Source: Saprospiraceae bacterium
GTDB taxonomy: Bacteria > Bacteroidota > Bacteroidia > Chitinophagales > Saprospiraceae
Direction: 5' to 3'
Length of the DNA stretch: 48,042 bases
NCBI GenBank assembly: GCA_021604865.1
Contig: BQJU01000053.1
Coordinates: 1-48,042 of the forward strand
In this document: piece after piece, positions 35,301-43,116 of the stretch
Numbering within the stretch: the first letter of the stretch is position 1
Layout of the letters: each line of letters starts with the position of its first letter
Program-made: the position numbers and the translations under genes
The notes under the pieces: model-generated
The model's input: the letters and a program-made list of their open reading frames with translations, nothing else
Database searches by the model: none
Told to the model about the DNA's origin: nothing

Positions 35301-36385
35301 CCGCAGATTTGCCGCATATCTTTGATCGTTTTTATCAGGTAGACAGCTCTCATACCAGGCAGGGCGAAGGCACGGGTATCGGACTGGCTCACACCCTGGA
35401 ATTGTTGAAAATCATGGGTGGTCGGATTTCGGTAAAGAGCGAACCGGGAAAAGGCACCAATTTTCTAGTGTGTTTGCCCATACAGACAAATGCAAACATC
35501 GCAGCTGTCGGACCTGAAAAAGTGGAACCACTTGTATTGGACCAGCCAACTTCCTCCATACAGGATTCCGGGATCGGGAAAAATGGAGCTACCAGAAACA
35601 ACCATCTGCCCCAACTGCTCATCATCGAAGACAATACGGATGTGGTGATCTATCTCAAAAGCTGTCTTAAAGGTTTGTACCAAATGGAGGTGGCCTATAA
35701 TGGAAAAATTGGCATCGAAAAAGCCCTGGAACATATCCCCGACCTCATTATCAGTGATGTGATGATGCCCGAAAAAAATGGTTACGAGGTATGTGACACC
35801 TTAAAAAATGATGAAAAAACCAGCCATATTCCCATTATTTTGTTGACTGCCAAAGCTGATGCATCTTCCCGCCTAACCGGGCTGAAAACAGGTGCGGATG
35901 CCTATTTATCAAAACCATTTGATCGCGAAGAATTGTTGATACGCCTGGAAAATCTGCTAGAGGTCCGAAGGAAATTAAAAGCACGTTATAAAAATCTGGC
36001 TCACGCATCACCACTAGATGAAAAAGAAGGGCATTTAGCAGAAGAAGCACCATTAGAAGATGCGTTTCTCCTAAAAGCGCGGCAAATTGTAGAAGACAAT
36101 TTAGGCAATAACCAATTTTCCATCGAACAATTTTGTCAGAAAATGGCCATGAGCCGGATGCAGCTGCACCGAAAATTATCAGCGCTGACCGATCAATCCG
36201 CCAGCCATTTTATTCGAGGCATACGCTTGCAACAATCCAAAGTACTACTCCGACAATCTCTTGACGTCACCATTTCTGAAGTAGCCTACGAAGTAGGATT
36301 TAACGATCCCAAGTATTTTAGCCGGGTATTTACAGAAGAATTTGGCGTTTCACCGAGTGCATTTAGGGAAGGTTCAATCACGTAG
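32363..36385 (+). CDS. Hybrid two-component system protein (propeller sensor, kinase, receiver, AraC)
   Basis: A 1340-residue single-chain two-component system. After a signal peptide (1-22), residues about 25-690 are periplasmic two-component propeller repeats (DDGLAGNHTNTVTQDDQGFI; EDGKGDLWLATDAGLVHF; EQDGLSNNFVCGLL), then a Y_Y_Y domain (about 695-765), one membrane helix (about 773-795), HisKA with His830 in THEFRTPL, an ATPase domain (NLISNAVKF near 943; GTGIGLAHTLEL), a receiver with Asp1132 in ISDVMMPEKNG and an AraC-type DNA-binding domain (about 1235-1340). Such proteins commonly sense glycans and control adjacent uptake genes; no SusC/SusD or glycosidase gene is adjacent here, so the ligand is unclear. 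Direct repeats downstream may be its target. Confidence 0.96.
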   Translation: MMRNTILITICLLFSLSFLANAQKAKFEFYTTDDGLAGNHTNTVTQDDQGFIWFINDYKIHRFDGRNFVVYPSPPPEIPGSGERINLMASYQDSLLFFVSLHYAFLLNPKTGHWQSFQPGAESGETYSSLYSFQIGPADILLYCQDLDEVWSIWRFRNQKLERVKISPSIHINSEETIGCFFDAKGNTNVYSAQTLYQLDASGEPIAEVSLKEISNGLVLFGRGYYDPNNALVVLTDQNFFTLDEGKKKFSPHPLNRFLPDKPMNFYRFIMEDDGSIWASGLDKTLVYYDAIEDTLYNFRKEMDQLIPYRNDFHLLFKDKTGTIWVPSRMGLLKVTLQSSLFDTYFNRARSECNGYCSFRGMAEDAQGMIYGAFYNGITKFDPYKKQEYPPYSFYRQPFGILGDGERIWLNDGMYLDTGLEKIIELSDSRAIPFFGAEDEGVLTRDKAGGIWRGYQSYLLSLDQSQEGMYWREEIQLPVKGVLKADAFRLGQKSGKLWISYGSQVFAYAPESRELSEYNLKDFSPSVSRVMGIEEDGKGDLWLATDAGLVHFSPTTKAITAYTEQDGLSNNFVCGLLTEGDSCLWLSTNKGLCRFQIEQKTFINFYEEDGLTHNEFNRMSYFKARDGRMFFGGLRGVNAFYPEELVEAYSNKNKEARMVLSAFEHVDERQDTIIREYQFSDQPEIQLYHWDRSFIFDYALTDYNNSQEIAYSYQMEGYENTWSTPSRFNFTRYSSLPAGHYTFRVRARDSRGLWHPSILSVSVIVHPPWWATWWAYLLYTLLILGIAYVIFRVLKRRLLLQNQLKREQEEATRLKELDHFKSRLYTNLTHEFRTPLTVILGMADQIESNPKNHLTEGIQLIRKNGQNLLRLINQLLDLSRLENKSFKLHVQQGDIIPYLRYMTESFQTYANGKNLSLRFFATLEALVMDYDPEQIKQVLTNLISNAVKFTPSGGMVKVRVTTEHQQLNLEVIDTGIGIAAADLPHIFDRFYQVDSSHTRQGEGTGIGLAHTLELLKIMGGRISVKSEPGKGTNFLVCLPIQTNANIAAVGPEKVEPLVLDQPTSSIQDSGIGKNGATRNNHLPQLLIIEDNTDVVIYLKSCLKGLYQMEVAYNGKIGIEKALEHIPDLIISDVMMPEKNGYEVCDTLKNDEKTSHIPIILLTAKADASSRLTGLKTGADAYLSKPFDREELLIRLENLLEVRRKLKARYKNLAHASPLDEKEGHLAEEAPLEDAFLLKARQIVEDNLGNNQFSIEQFCQKMAMSRMQLHRKLSALTDQSASHFIRGIRLQQSKVLLRQSLDVTISEVAYEVGFNDPKYFSRVFTEEFGVSPSAFREGSIT

Positions 36386-36423
36386 GTAACCTGTTGGGTA
36401 TTAAGTTTTTATGTGTAATTTGT

Positions 36424-36476
36424 TTACAATAGTCATCACAATTGTTACCTTTTTTTACCATTTTGTTACAATAGTC
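36424..36476. promoter_or_regulatory. Direct-repeat candidate regulator site
   Basis: TTACAATAGTC appears twice, 42 bases apart (four helical turns), each copy followed by a loosely similar tail (ATCAC / CACCAC). AraC-type proteins usually bind direct repeats, and the AraC-tailed hybrid regulator gene ends 40 bases upstream. Confidence 0.45.
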
Positions 36477-36609
36477 CACCACTTTGATACATAAATGGGA
36501 ACATGTTTTACCGGTGGTCTGCATCTTTGTCAGGCAATCGATAAATACCTAAAACCCATTTTTTAACCCAAACAAACTGTATAACGCCAAAAATTAATCC
36601 TTTTCAAGG

Positions 36610-36689
36610 GAGCGCCTGTTTGGAGGTCATTAAGGCTTGACCCGGTTCCACCGGAAAGCCGTCAAATCCGACCTCCAAACAATCTCTGA
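36610..36689. repeat. Family-1 inverted repeat, copy l (short)
   Basis: The left arm GAGCGCCTGTTTGGAGGTC begins at 36610; the right arm GACCTCCAAACAATCTCTGA ends at 36689. The interior lacks the CTTCGCGAAGC core and instead has its own small dyad around CCGGTTCCACCGG. Confidence 0.78.
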
Positions 36690-36936
36690 TATTTTCTTCC
36701 TGTAGTATTTCGCGACAATACCCTAGATGGTTTATTGGGCCGGGGCTCTGTTCCGCCCGGTAATGCACATGGAAGTTGCTTCCCCCTAAATTAACATGTT
36801 TTCTTAAAGGAATGCCTGATGACACCTCAGCATGAGGCTTTGCTATGTCTCTCCAGCTGAAGTATTGGCCAACGCAAGCTGTTCAGGCTTCCTGACGGAT
36901 GGAATTCATTTTTTAAACCAATAAAATTAACTAACA

Positions 36937-38313
36937 GTGAAAACAATGATCACCTTTTTCAAAACACTATGCCAGCCGATTTTTCTATTGATCCTTGGCG
37001 TAACCCTAAGCTTTACCAGTTGTCAGAAAGACCTGACTAATGAACGGAACCTGGAAGTAGAGGCCCATACTTTTGACCTTAAAGCCATTACCCTTGAGGC
37101 GGTTTACGACATCCCCAAGGGCCTACTCAGTGAAACGGAAAGTGAAAGACTGTACCAAAACTTATTAGAAAGCCTTTCCGCAGAAGAAGAGGTGCAATTG
37201 GCAGAAATGATGCAAGTTTATACCGCACAATCTGCTCAGGAGGATTTACCAATCAGCTTACGAAATTCCAGTGAAAGTATTATCCACGGTATCGGTCAGA
37301 ACGATGGTTATGGGAGAAGTGTAGCCAAGGATGGCATTTATCTCTACGTTGGGGTGCCAGGTCTGAGTCAGGTACACATCTATGCCAAAAATGGCAGTAA
37401 CTACTCCCTGGTCCACACCCTCACGCCCAGCAATGGGGCCGTAGGTTTTGGTGGTACCGTGTCTGCCAGTGGAGACTGGCTGGCTATCGGTGGTTCCGGA
37501 CAAGTATATATGTACAAGAGAAAAAGAACGTTCTGGACCCTGCAACATATCATTACTCCTTCTCCTTCTTTCAGTTTACTCTTTGGCAATGATATAGCCA
37601 TGTCTGGCAACCAAATGGCGATCACTGGCCATCTACCCGAAAATTCGTCGGTGACATACATCGCCGTCTATGAATTGACCGGCTTTGGCTGGGCCTGGCA
37701 GGAAGTAGCCGTGCTCGGCGATGGCAACACCCACTTCTGGGATATCGATATAACCCACAACCGCATCGTAGGCAATGGAGGATTCTTGCCTTCCGGACCG
37801 ATATTTAATCCAGGGGTCTATGTCTTTGAAAAAAGTGGAGGTTCCTGGAGTTTTTCCACTACGATTCCTTTTCCTCCGAACAATCAACTGTTGAGAGCCA
37901 TTGCCATCGATAACAATACAGTGGTGGCCAATACCGCTTTTACTTTCTTCGCTTCGAGCAATTCCTCTTTTGTGTTTACCAATACCGGAGGTGGATGGTC
38001 CCATACTGGAACCTTGTCACAACCCTTACCGATTTCCTTTGCTCAAACCCGTTGGGTGGATATTCAAGGTAGTAAAGCCGTCGTGACCATGCCTACCAAT
38101 TTTGGTGATCCAACTGATGCCGTCCACGTTTTTGAGCAATCCGGGGGCTCTTGGAACCTGACTGAAACCCTGACACCGAGTACCGGTGGGGCAAATCTCT
38201 TATTTGGCGAAGGTATCTTGCTATATGGATCGGAAATCATCGCCGGATCACCCGGTAGTTTTGATCCTGTGAGTAGCACTTCTGCGGCGGGTAGTGTGTT
38301 TATTTATGAATAA
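36937..38313 (+). CDS. FG-GAP-like beta-propeller lipoprotein
   Basis: A 458-residue predicted surface lipoprotein. The signal peptide ends in SFTSC with Cys29. Residues about 105-458 are repeated blades of the type GYGRSVAKDGIYLYVGVP, VHIYAKNGSNYSL, GFGGTVSASGDWLAIGG, VYMYKRKRTFWTL and VHVFEQSGGSWNL, as in FG-GAP/integrin-alpha-like propellers. The frame opens with a GTG at 36937; an ATG three codons later (36946) is an equally good start. A hairpin terminator follows, so it is not part of the next operon. Function unknown. Confidence 0.78.
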   Translation: MKTMITFFKTLCQPIFLLILGVTLSFTSCQKDLTNERNLEVEAHTFDLKAITLEAVYDIPKGLLSETESERLYQNLLESLSAEEEVQLAEMMQVYTAQSAQEDLPISLRNSSESIIHGIGQNDGYGRSVAKDGIYLYVGVPGLSQVHIYAKNGSNYSLVHTLTPSNGAVGFGGTVSASGDWLAIGGSGQVYMYKRKRTFWTLQHIITPSPSFSLLFGNDIAMSGNQMAITGHLPENSSVTYIAVYELTGFGWAWQEVAVLGDGNTHFWDIDITHNRIVGNGGFLPSGPIFNPGVYVFEKSGGSWSFSTTIPFPPNNQLLRAIAIDNNTVVANTAFTFFASSNSSFVFTNTGGGWSHTGTLSQPLPISFAQTRWVDIQGSKAVVTMPTNFGDPTDAVHVFEQSGGSWNLTETLTPSTGGANLLFGEGILLYGSEIIAGSPGSFDPVSSTSAAGSVFIYE

Positions 38314-38324
38314 GTCACTGTTCT

Positions 38325-38380
38325 AAACCTTTCCGGAGGTCATTATCTCTTTATATTGGATGGCCTCCGGCTAGGTTTTT
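38325..38380 (+). terminator. Hairpin terminator after propeller lipoprotein
   Basis: CCGGAGG (38333-38339) pairs with CCTCCGG (38364-38370), extended by TCAT/ATGG-type pairing, followed by GTTTTTATT. It isolates the downstream caspase-nuclease operon. Confidence 0.75.
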
Positions 38381-38653
38381 ATTGTGCTAACCCAGCTGGT
38401 TCTAACTCATTTTAAAAGAAAATGCATCAATTGTACTGGAAGGTGCTTAATGTGGGGAACAAGCTAAAAGTTGATGGGAGCACTAATTGGGGGTATAGGT
38501 TTAGAAAGCCCTTTCTAAGGTTTCTCAAAAAGTCTTATCTTGCAAGGGCAACACCATGAAAACAACGCTTTGGCAAACAGGATCTTTTAACGGATTCAAT
38601 ATTTGTCAAAGGAAACTATAAAAGGCAATTGCCAGGCGTAACACACCTAACTT
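38381..38653 (+). promoter_or_regulatory. Upstream region of the caspase-nuclease operon
   Basis: A perfect dyad TTAGAAAGCCCTTTCTAA lies at 38501-38518. A partial -7 match, TATCTTG, is at 38536-38542. A possible 21-codon leader frame (MKTTLWQTGS...) runs 38556-38621. All three are weak individually, but together they place the promoter and a candidate operator about 110-150 bases before the first gene. Confidence 0.4.
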
Positions 38654-41600
38654 ATGACCCAAAAACGTATTTTTCTACTCGTATTAGCCGTCCTCCTAGC
38701 TCTGGGAGCCTTCTTTTTTCTTCGTTATTGTAATCCTAAAACTATCGAAATGCCCTGGGGCCTTTGGGAAACCATTCAAACGGGTGTACAACAAAGCCCA
38801 GATCATCTGGAAGCTCAAGCCAATCAGGTAGCCCTCACAAAAGATGCCGATCAGGTTTTTGCCTTTGTTCGGGATCGTATTCAAACCATTCCCAACCCAA
38901 TAGGAGCAAAGCCAGTTATTCGTTGGGGCACAACAGGTGCATTACGTACGGCCAAGGCAACCCCATTAGAGAAAAGCATTTTGCTTCAGCAGCTTTTTGA
39001 ACGGGCAGGTTTCACCGCAGAAATTTATCGCGGAAAATCCGACCGCAAAGGCCTTGATATTTTTGCTCAGGAGTACCAGCCAACATCATTTACCCCGGAT
39101 ATTGATGTCTCCTATTTGCAACAATTACAAACAAAACACGGCGTTACCAGTGGCTCGGAAATCACGTCAATTGTTCCAGACGCTGAATTTGAGCAATTGC
39201 TAGATTCAATCTATCAGCATATTGGTCAGGGTTTGAGAATCAAGGATTATAACTGGGGTCAGCTGATGTATCACACCTATCCGGTGCGTGTGATGGTTGA
39301 TAGCCAATGGGTTTATTTTAATCCTGCATTTTCGGATGCCGAACGAGGAGTACACTATTGTGTCGGTGAGCCACGTCCTTTCCGTGTTGAAGCTGGCGAG
39401 GTGACCCCTAAAATAACCATCAGATTGCGGGCCTCTTATGACGATCGCAGTTATAGCCCGTTTACGGTAGCCGAAGCCATTTGGCCAGTTGATCAGTTGA
39501 TTGGTAAAGATGTCCGGCTTTCGTACAAATTAATCGGCCCTCCGGAGCTTCTTCTTTCCGGGAAAGTCAGCGATTTTGAAGCCTTTGTACCTTGTATTGA
39601 CTTGATTGGTGGTCCTGCAATGGATGCCGATTCTTTTCATATTACAGGAGATGTGCTGACAACAAGAGGTAAGGTGGTACCCAAAGATGCCGCGCTGCAA
39701 TTGTTGAATCATGAACAGGAAATCGCAACCACTGACCCGTCAAAAGCAGCCTCTATATCCCTAAAACTTCCCAAAGTCGCCGATTTTCCAACGGTTTTGC
39801 TGGAAGCAGAAGTCAAAGATGAGGAAGGCAATGCTTTAATGGGCCTGACGGAAGAAGATTTTAGCATTCTGGTCAATGGGGAAAAGGTGACCCATCGCAT
39901 GGTGATTAATCAGGCAATGCCGCCCAGGGTGTTGTTTTTATACGACGATTCGGAAAGTATGCCCGATAAATATTGGAGTTATAAAAAACATGAGGGTACC
40001 CTGGATATTTTCAAAAAGATAGCCAAAGCCTGTCAGGAAATAAATCCTGAAACGGAGTTTAGGGCCTCTCCATTTGGCGATAAGCTCAATAAAATTTATA
40101 AGCTCTCTTCCTGGAGCAATTCCATTCCCAAAATGGAGGCATACATCAAAAATACCAGTAGCAGCGAATCCAATAACTGGTCGGCCCTATTGGGGGCAAT
40201 GAGTATTGAGGCCGATATGGTCATTTTGGTTTGTGATGCCGATGGGACTGAAAAATTTGATGATTACAGCGAGTTGAAATTTAAAGAAGGCATGCCAGGC
40301 TTGATCTATGGGGTGGTGAGTAGAATGACTAAAGATGGAGAATTTGAAGCCATGGCTGACAAAACCGGAGGTGCTCATTTTTTGATTGAAAATCAAATGG
40401 ATGAAGCGATTGCCGATATCCAAAAACGCATCAAAGCAACCAAAAATGAGCGCTATTTGGTGGAAATTGATGTAGAAAATGAGGAGTTGCCCTTAATGGA
40501 TATCCAGATGGATGTGGGACCGGATGGTGACTTGTTTGACAAGCTTGAAGATATTGAAATTCCCGGCCTGGATAAACGCAGGCCTGCGGGCAAAAATGCC
40601 ATCACTGGATTGTACCTGGAGGTGGAATATCTGGACAAAAAATACGTACGGAAATTGGCGGGGGTACCCTTGGGAGCCAATCCCAAACTTTATCCCATCA
40701 CACAGCGCATGATTGATGAATGCAACAATGCGCTTTTGGGTGAATACCTCTTGCATTTTGAAGGAGATCACCCAACCCCTTCAGCAGCAATGGACCAAAT
40801 TTGTGGTCATTACCTACAATTACGCCCGTTGACAGAGTTGTTGCTTGAAACGGACCCCGAGGCATTTTTTAAACAGCTACAGGAAACACTCTGGGTACCT
40901 GATTACCCTGCCAAATGGTCGGCCATTATGGCCCGAAAGAAGGATGCTGGGAAAATCTTTGAAAATAACTTGAACGCCTGGCTTTTCAGCGAATACCCAG
41001 ACCATACCGGGCAACTATACCAGCGCCTCGACAGATTGCCTATGTCCGATTACCTGACCGCTGTTCCTTTGACAAAAGAGGTCTACCTGGAACAGGCCAA
41101 ACAATCTTTATTGGGACCCTGGACGGTGGCTAAAAATTATCGGGATGGCCAATCGGTGGTTGGTAACATCTTTCCTTTTGAACAGGTTAAAATAAACTAC
41201 ACGGGGCAGGAAATTTTCTTTCCTCATACACTGTCCAATAGATCTGCCACCAACGATTGGTATGAAGCGAATAACCAAAATATTGTGAATACCAGCATGA
41301 ACCTCCTGATTCAGGACACACTTGGCGGAGATTTGGCTTTTAAATGGAAAACACAAAATGGCAATTTACAATGGATGCAAAAAGATGGAAGTATGGCCAG
41401 CAAGAAGCTGCCTTTGACCATTGATCGGGAAAAATCATTGATCGATAATCCTGGCCTATGGCGAAAAACGATGGGCATGAAAATGGATACCTGGATGGAT
41501 CTGGAAGGCAACAAACTGGCCTTTATTCAGGTGGGAACCGTAGCCATGAAAAACCTGAGAGATACGGAAGATCCGAAAGTGTTGATGCAAAAAGTGAAAG

Positions 41601-41731
41601 AAGAACTCAAGGTTTATATCCAAACGGAAATGGCCTATGGCAAGCGCTACTTTTTTGGCGAAAGCCAGCAATTTATGGAGCTCTATAGTATTGCTAGAAA
41701 TAATTTATCCGTAGTATTAAAAACCGAATAG
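38654..41731 (+). CDS. Membrane-anchored transglutaminase-like / VWA domain protein
   Basis: A 1025-residue protein, first in the operon. Residues 6-24 form a membrane anchor or signal. Residues about 65-240 resemble a transglutaminase-like fold: TPLEKSILLQQLFERAGFTAEIYRG, then HTYPVRVMVDSQWVYFNP with His207. The catalytic cysteine appears replaced (Pro104 or thereabouts) and the usual aspartate is Asn223, so it is probably not an active transglutaminase. A VWA domain (about 425-605) has the MIDAS motif DDSES (Asp431, Ser433, Ser435) and a later CDADGTEKFDD. The C-terminal 400 residues match nothing I know. Expected location is periplasmic, acting as a sensor or scaffold (inference). Confidence 0.78.
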   Translation: MTQKRIFLLVLAVLLALGAFFFLRYCNPKTIEMPWGLWETIQTGVQQSPDHLEAQANQVALTKDADQVFAFVRDRIQTIPNPIGAKPVIRWGTTGALRTAKATPLEKSILLQQLFERAGFTAEIYRGKSDRKGLDIFAQEYQPTSFTPDIDVSYLQQLQTKHGVTSGSEITSIVPDAEFEQLLDSIYQHIGQGLRIKDYNWGQLMYHTYPVRVMVDSQWVYFNPAFSDAERGVHYCVGEPRPFRVEAGEVTPKITIRLRASYDDRSYSPFTVAEAIWPVDQLIGKDVRLSYKLIGPPELLLSGKVSDFEAFVPCIDLIGGPAMDADSFHITGDVLTTRGKVVPKDAALQLLNHEQEIATTDPSKAASISLKLPKVADFPTVLLEAEVKDEEGNALMGLTEEDFSILVNGEKVTHRMVINQAMPPRVLFLYDDSESMPDKYWSYKKHEGTLDIFKKIAKACQEINPETEFRASPFGDKLNKIYKLSSWSNSIPKMEAYIKNTSSSESNNWSALLGAMSIEADMVILVCDADGTEKFDDYSELKFKEGMPGLIYGVVSRMTKDGEFEAMADKTGGAHFLIENQMDEAIADIQKRIKATKNERYLVEIDVENEELPLMDIQMDVGPDGDLFDKLEDIEIPGLDKRRPAGKNAITGLYLEVEYLDKKYVRKLAGVPLGANPKLYPITQRMIDECNNALLGEYLLHFEGDHPTPSAAMDQICGHYLQLRPLTELLLETDPEAFFKQLQETLWVPDYPAKWSAIMARKKDAGKIFENNLNAWLFSEYPDHTGQLYQRLDRLPMSDYLTAVPLTKEVYLEQAKQSLLGPWTVAKNYRDGQSVVGNIFPFEQVKINYTGQEIFFPHTLSNRSATNDWYEANNQNIVNTSMNLLIQDTLGGDLAFKWKTQNGNLQWMQKDGSMASKKLPLTIDREKSLIDNPGLWRKTMGMKMDTWMDLEGNKLAFIQVGTVAMKNLRDTEDPKVLMQKVKEELKVYIQTEMAYGKRYFFGESQQFMELYSIARNNLSVVLKTE

Positions 41732-41733
41732 TT

Positions 41734-43086
41734 ATGAAATTATTAAAAATGATGATCCTCGGGCTTTTATTATTCACAAGTCAATGGGCGCTGGGCCAGC
41801 CTTACCACATTGATAAAAGCAAACCAGAACCACAGGAAATTCAACTATTCGAAGACCCTGAAAATGAAACCACTCAACTAGGCCTATACGAAGGAATAAT
41901 GGGAGATGCCGACCAACGTTTTTTTATCAAAGGAGTCAGTGAATTCCAGCCGATAGATGTATTCCTCTTCTCTCGAGATGATAATAAACTAAGCCTTGAC
42001 ATCACTAAAGCCACCTGGAATGACAAAGTGAAGTCCTGCAAAACAAGTGGCAGGGAAAACTATTGTACAGTGAAATTCCGAACTTATGGCAATTTTGGAA
42101 TCAGTATTTCCGGAGCAGCAGGCACAGCCTATACCATACTCGCAGTGGTGGGAGAGGAAGTGATCCAAGGATTGCCGTCTCCCTTTTTTGCTGCCAACAA
42201 AAAAAATATTGAAGAAGCCGAAAAAATGGCCAAAAAAGCGGGTGGAGGTAGTATTGATGAAACGAAAACGGAGACAAGTGCTGCCGGCGGAAGTAATACG
42301 GTCCTATACCTCATTGCATTTTTTCTGTTTTTGATAGTGGTCTTGCTGGCAGTATTCCTATTTCGGAAAAACAAATCGGCCAGTATCATTATCCTGTTCA
42401 TGTTGTCTTTCACGGCATTACAAGCACAGACAGAATATGATGGTGACAATGAACGGCAAGAACCCGAAACCGAAGAGGAACTCAGAGACCGTATGATTGA
42501 CGAAATCAAACAGGAACTGCGCGATGAATACGGTCGACTTCAGGAGGCACGATCTCGTCTTAATAGGGTGACCAATGCCTGGAATAAAATTGATGAATTG
42601 AGGAAAATTAAATCTGATTACGATGGTTTTATTTCAGCGTATAGTGGGCTCGGCGATTGTATTGCTTCTGCCCCTGCTATGCAATCACCACGGGTGCCTT
42701 CTTTTTGTGTAGATGACCAGGATTGCGACAATTGCTTTTTTGATGCCAGGCAGGATTTTAACCAGGTTCGCCATAGCCTGATTCGCTTGAAAACCATTTA
42801 CAATTGCACCATCAAAATGACGGATTCAGCCAAAGCCTTTGGCGATAGCTTTTCCAGTGCTACTGGCACCGGACTGGGTTGGACAGAAGCCCGTAAAGAT
42901 ATTGAAGAGTCCATCCAGAAATTAGAAAAAGCCTATGATAAAAAATATGCCGAACTGATGCGGGACCTGCATTCCTCCATGGTGGAAATGGCCATCTGCG
43001 AGGCGCAGTTTGGACTGGAAGACTGGTATGATCGGTTTGGATTTATGTATTATGAATTCATGTCTGAGCGTTATCGGAGGAATTAG
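41734..43086 (+). CDS. Exported protein with two internal hydrophobic export segments
   Basis: A 450-residue protein starting two bases after the VWA gene. A signal peptide (about 1-21, ALGQ) precedes an envelope domain (22-150) and a membrane helix at 190-210. After only five residues (RKNKS) comes a second hydrophobic stretch, IIILFMLSFTALQAQ, which looks exactly like a signal peptide ending at Ala231. Residues 245-290 are a charged coiled coil and the rest is helical with six cysteines (309, 325, 331, 334, 358, 422), suggesting disulfides. The layout looks like two secreted proteins fused into one. No family recognised; probably the membrane component of this operon. Confidence 0.72.
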   Translation: MKLLKMMILGLLLFTSQWALGQPYHIDKSKPEPQEIQLFEDPENETTQLGLYEGIMGDADQRFFIKGVSEFQPIDVFLFSRDDNKLSLDITKATWNDKVKSCKTSGRENYCTVKFRTYGNFGISISGAAGTAYTILAVVGEEVIQGLPSPFFAANKKNIEEAEKMAKKAGGGSIDETKTETSAAGGSNTVLYLIAFFLFLIVVLLAVFLFRKNKSASIIILFMLSFTALQAQTEYDGDNERQEPETEEELRDRMIDEIKQELRDEYGRLQEARSRLNRVTNAWNKIDELRKIKSDYDGFISAYSGLGDCIASAPAMQSPRVPSFCVDDQDCDNCFFDARQDFNQVRHSLIRLKTIYNCTIKMTDSAKAFGDSFSSATGTGLGWTEARKDIEESIQKLEKAYDKKYAELMRDLHSSMVEMAICEAQFGLEDWYDRFGFMYYEFMSERYRRN

Positions 43087-43116
43087 AATCTATATTCTTA
43101 TAAAACACCAACAACT

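Larger units (their letters stand above)
36386..36936. other. 551-base intergenic region
   Basis: It contains a direct repeat TTACAATAGTC at 36424-36434 and 36466-36476 (42 bases apart), family-1 repeat copy l at 36610-36689, and then about 245 bases in which I saw only a G/C-rich stretch near 36750 that might fold. No gene was accepted. Confidence 0.65.

Noticed and set aside
36604-36825. 73-codon minus-strand frame after the hybrid regulator
   Set aside because: Half of it is family-1 repeat sequence and the rest matches nothing; no start signal.
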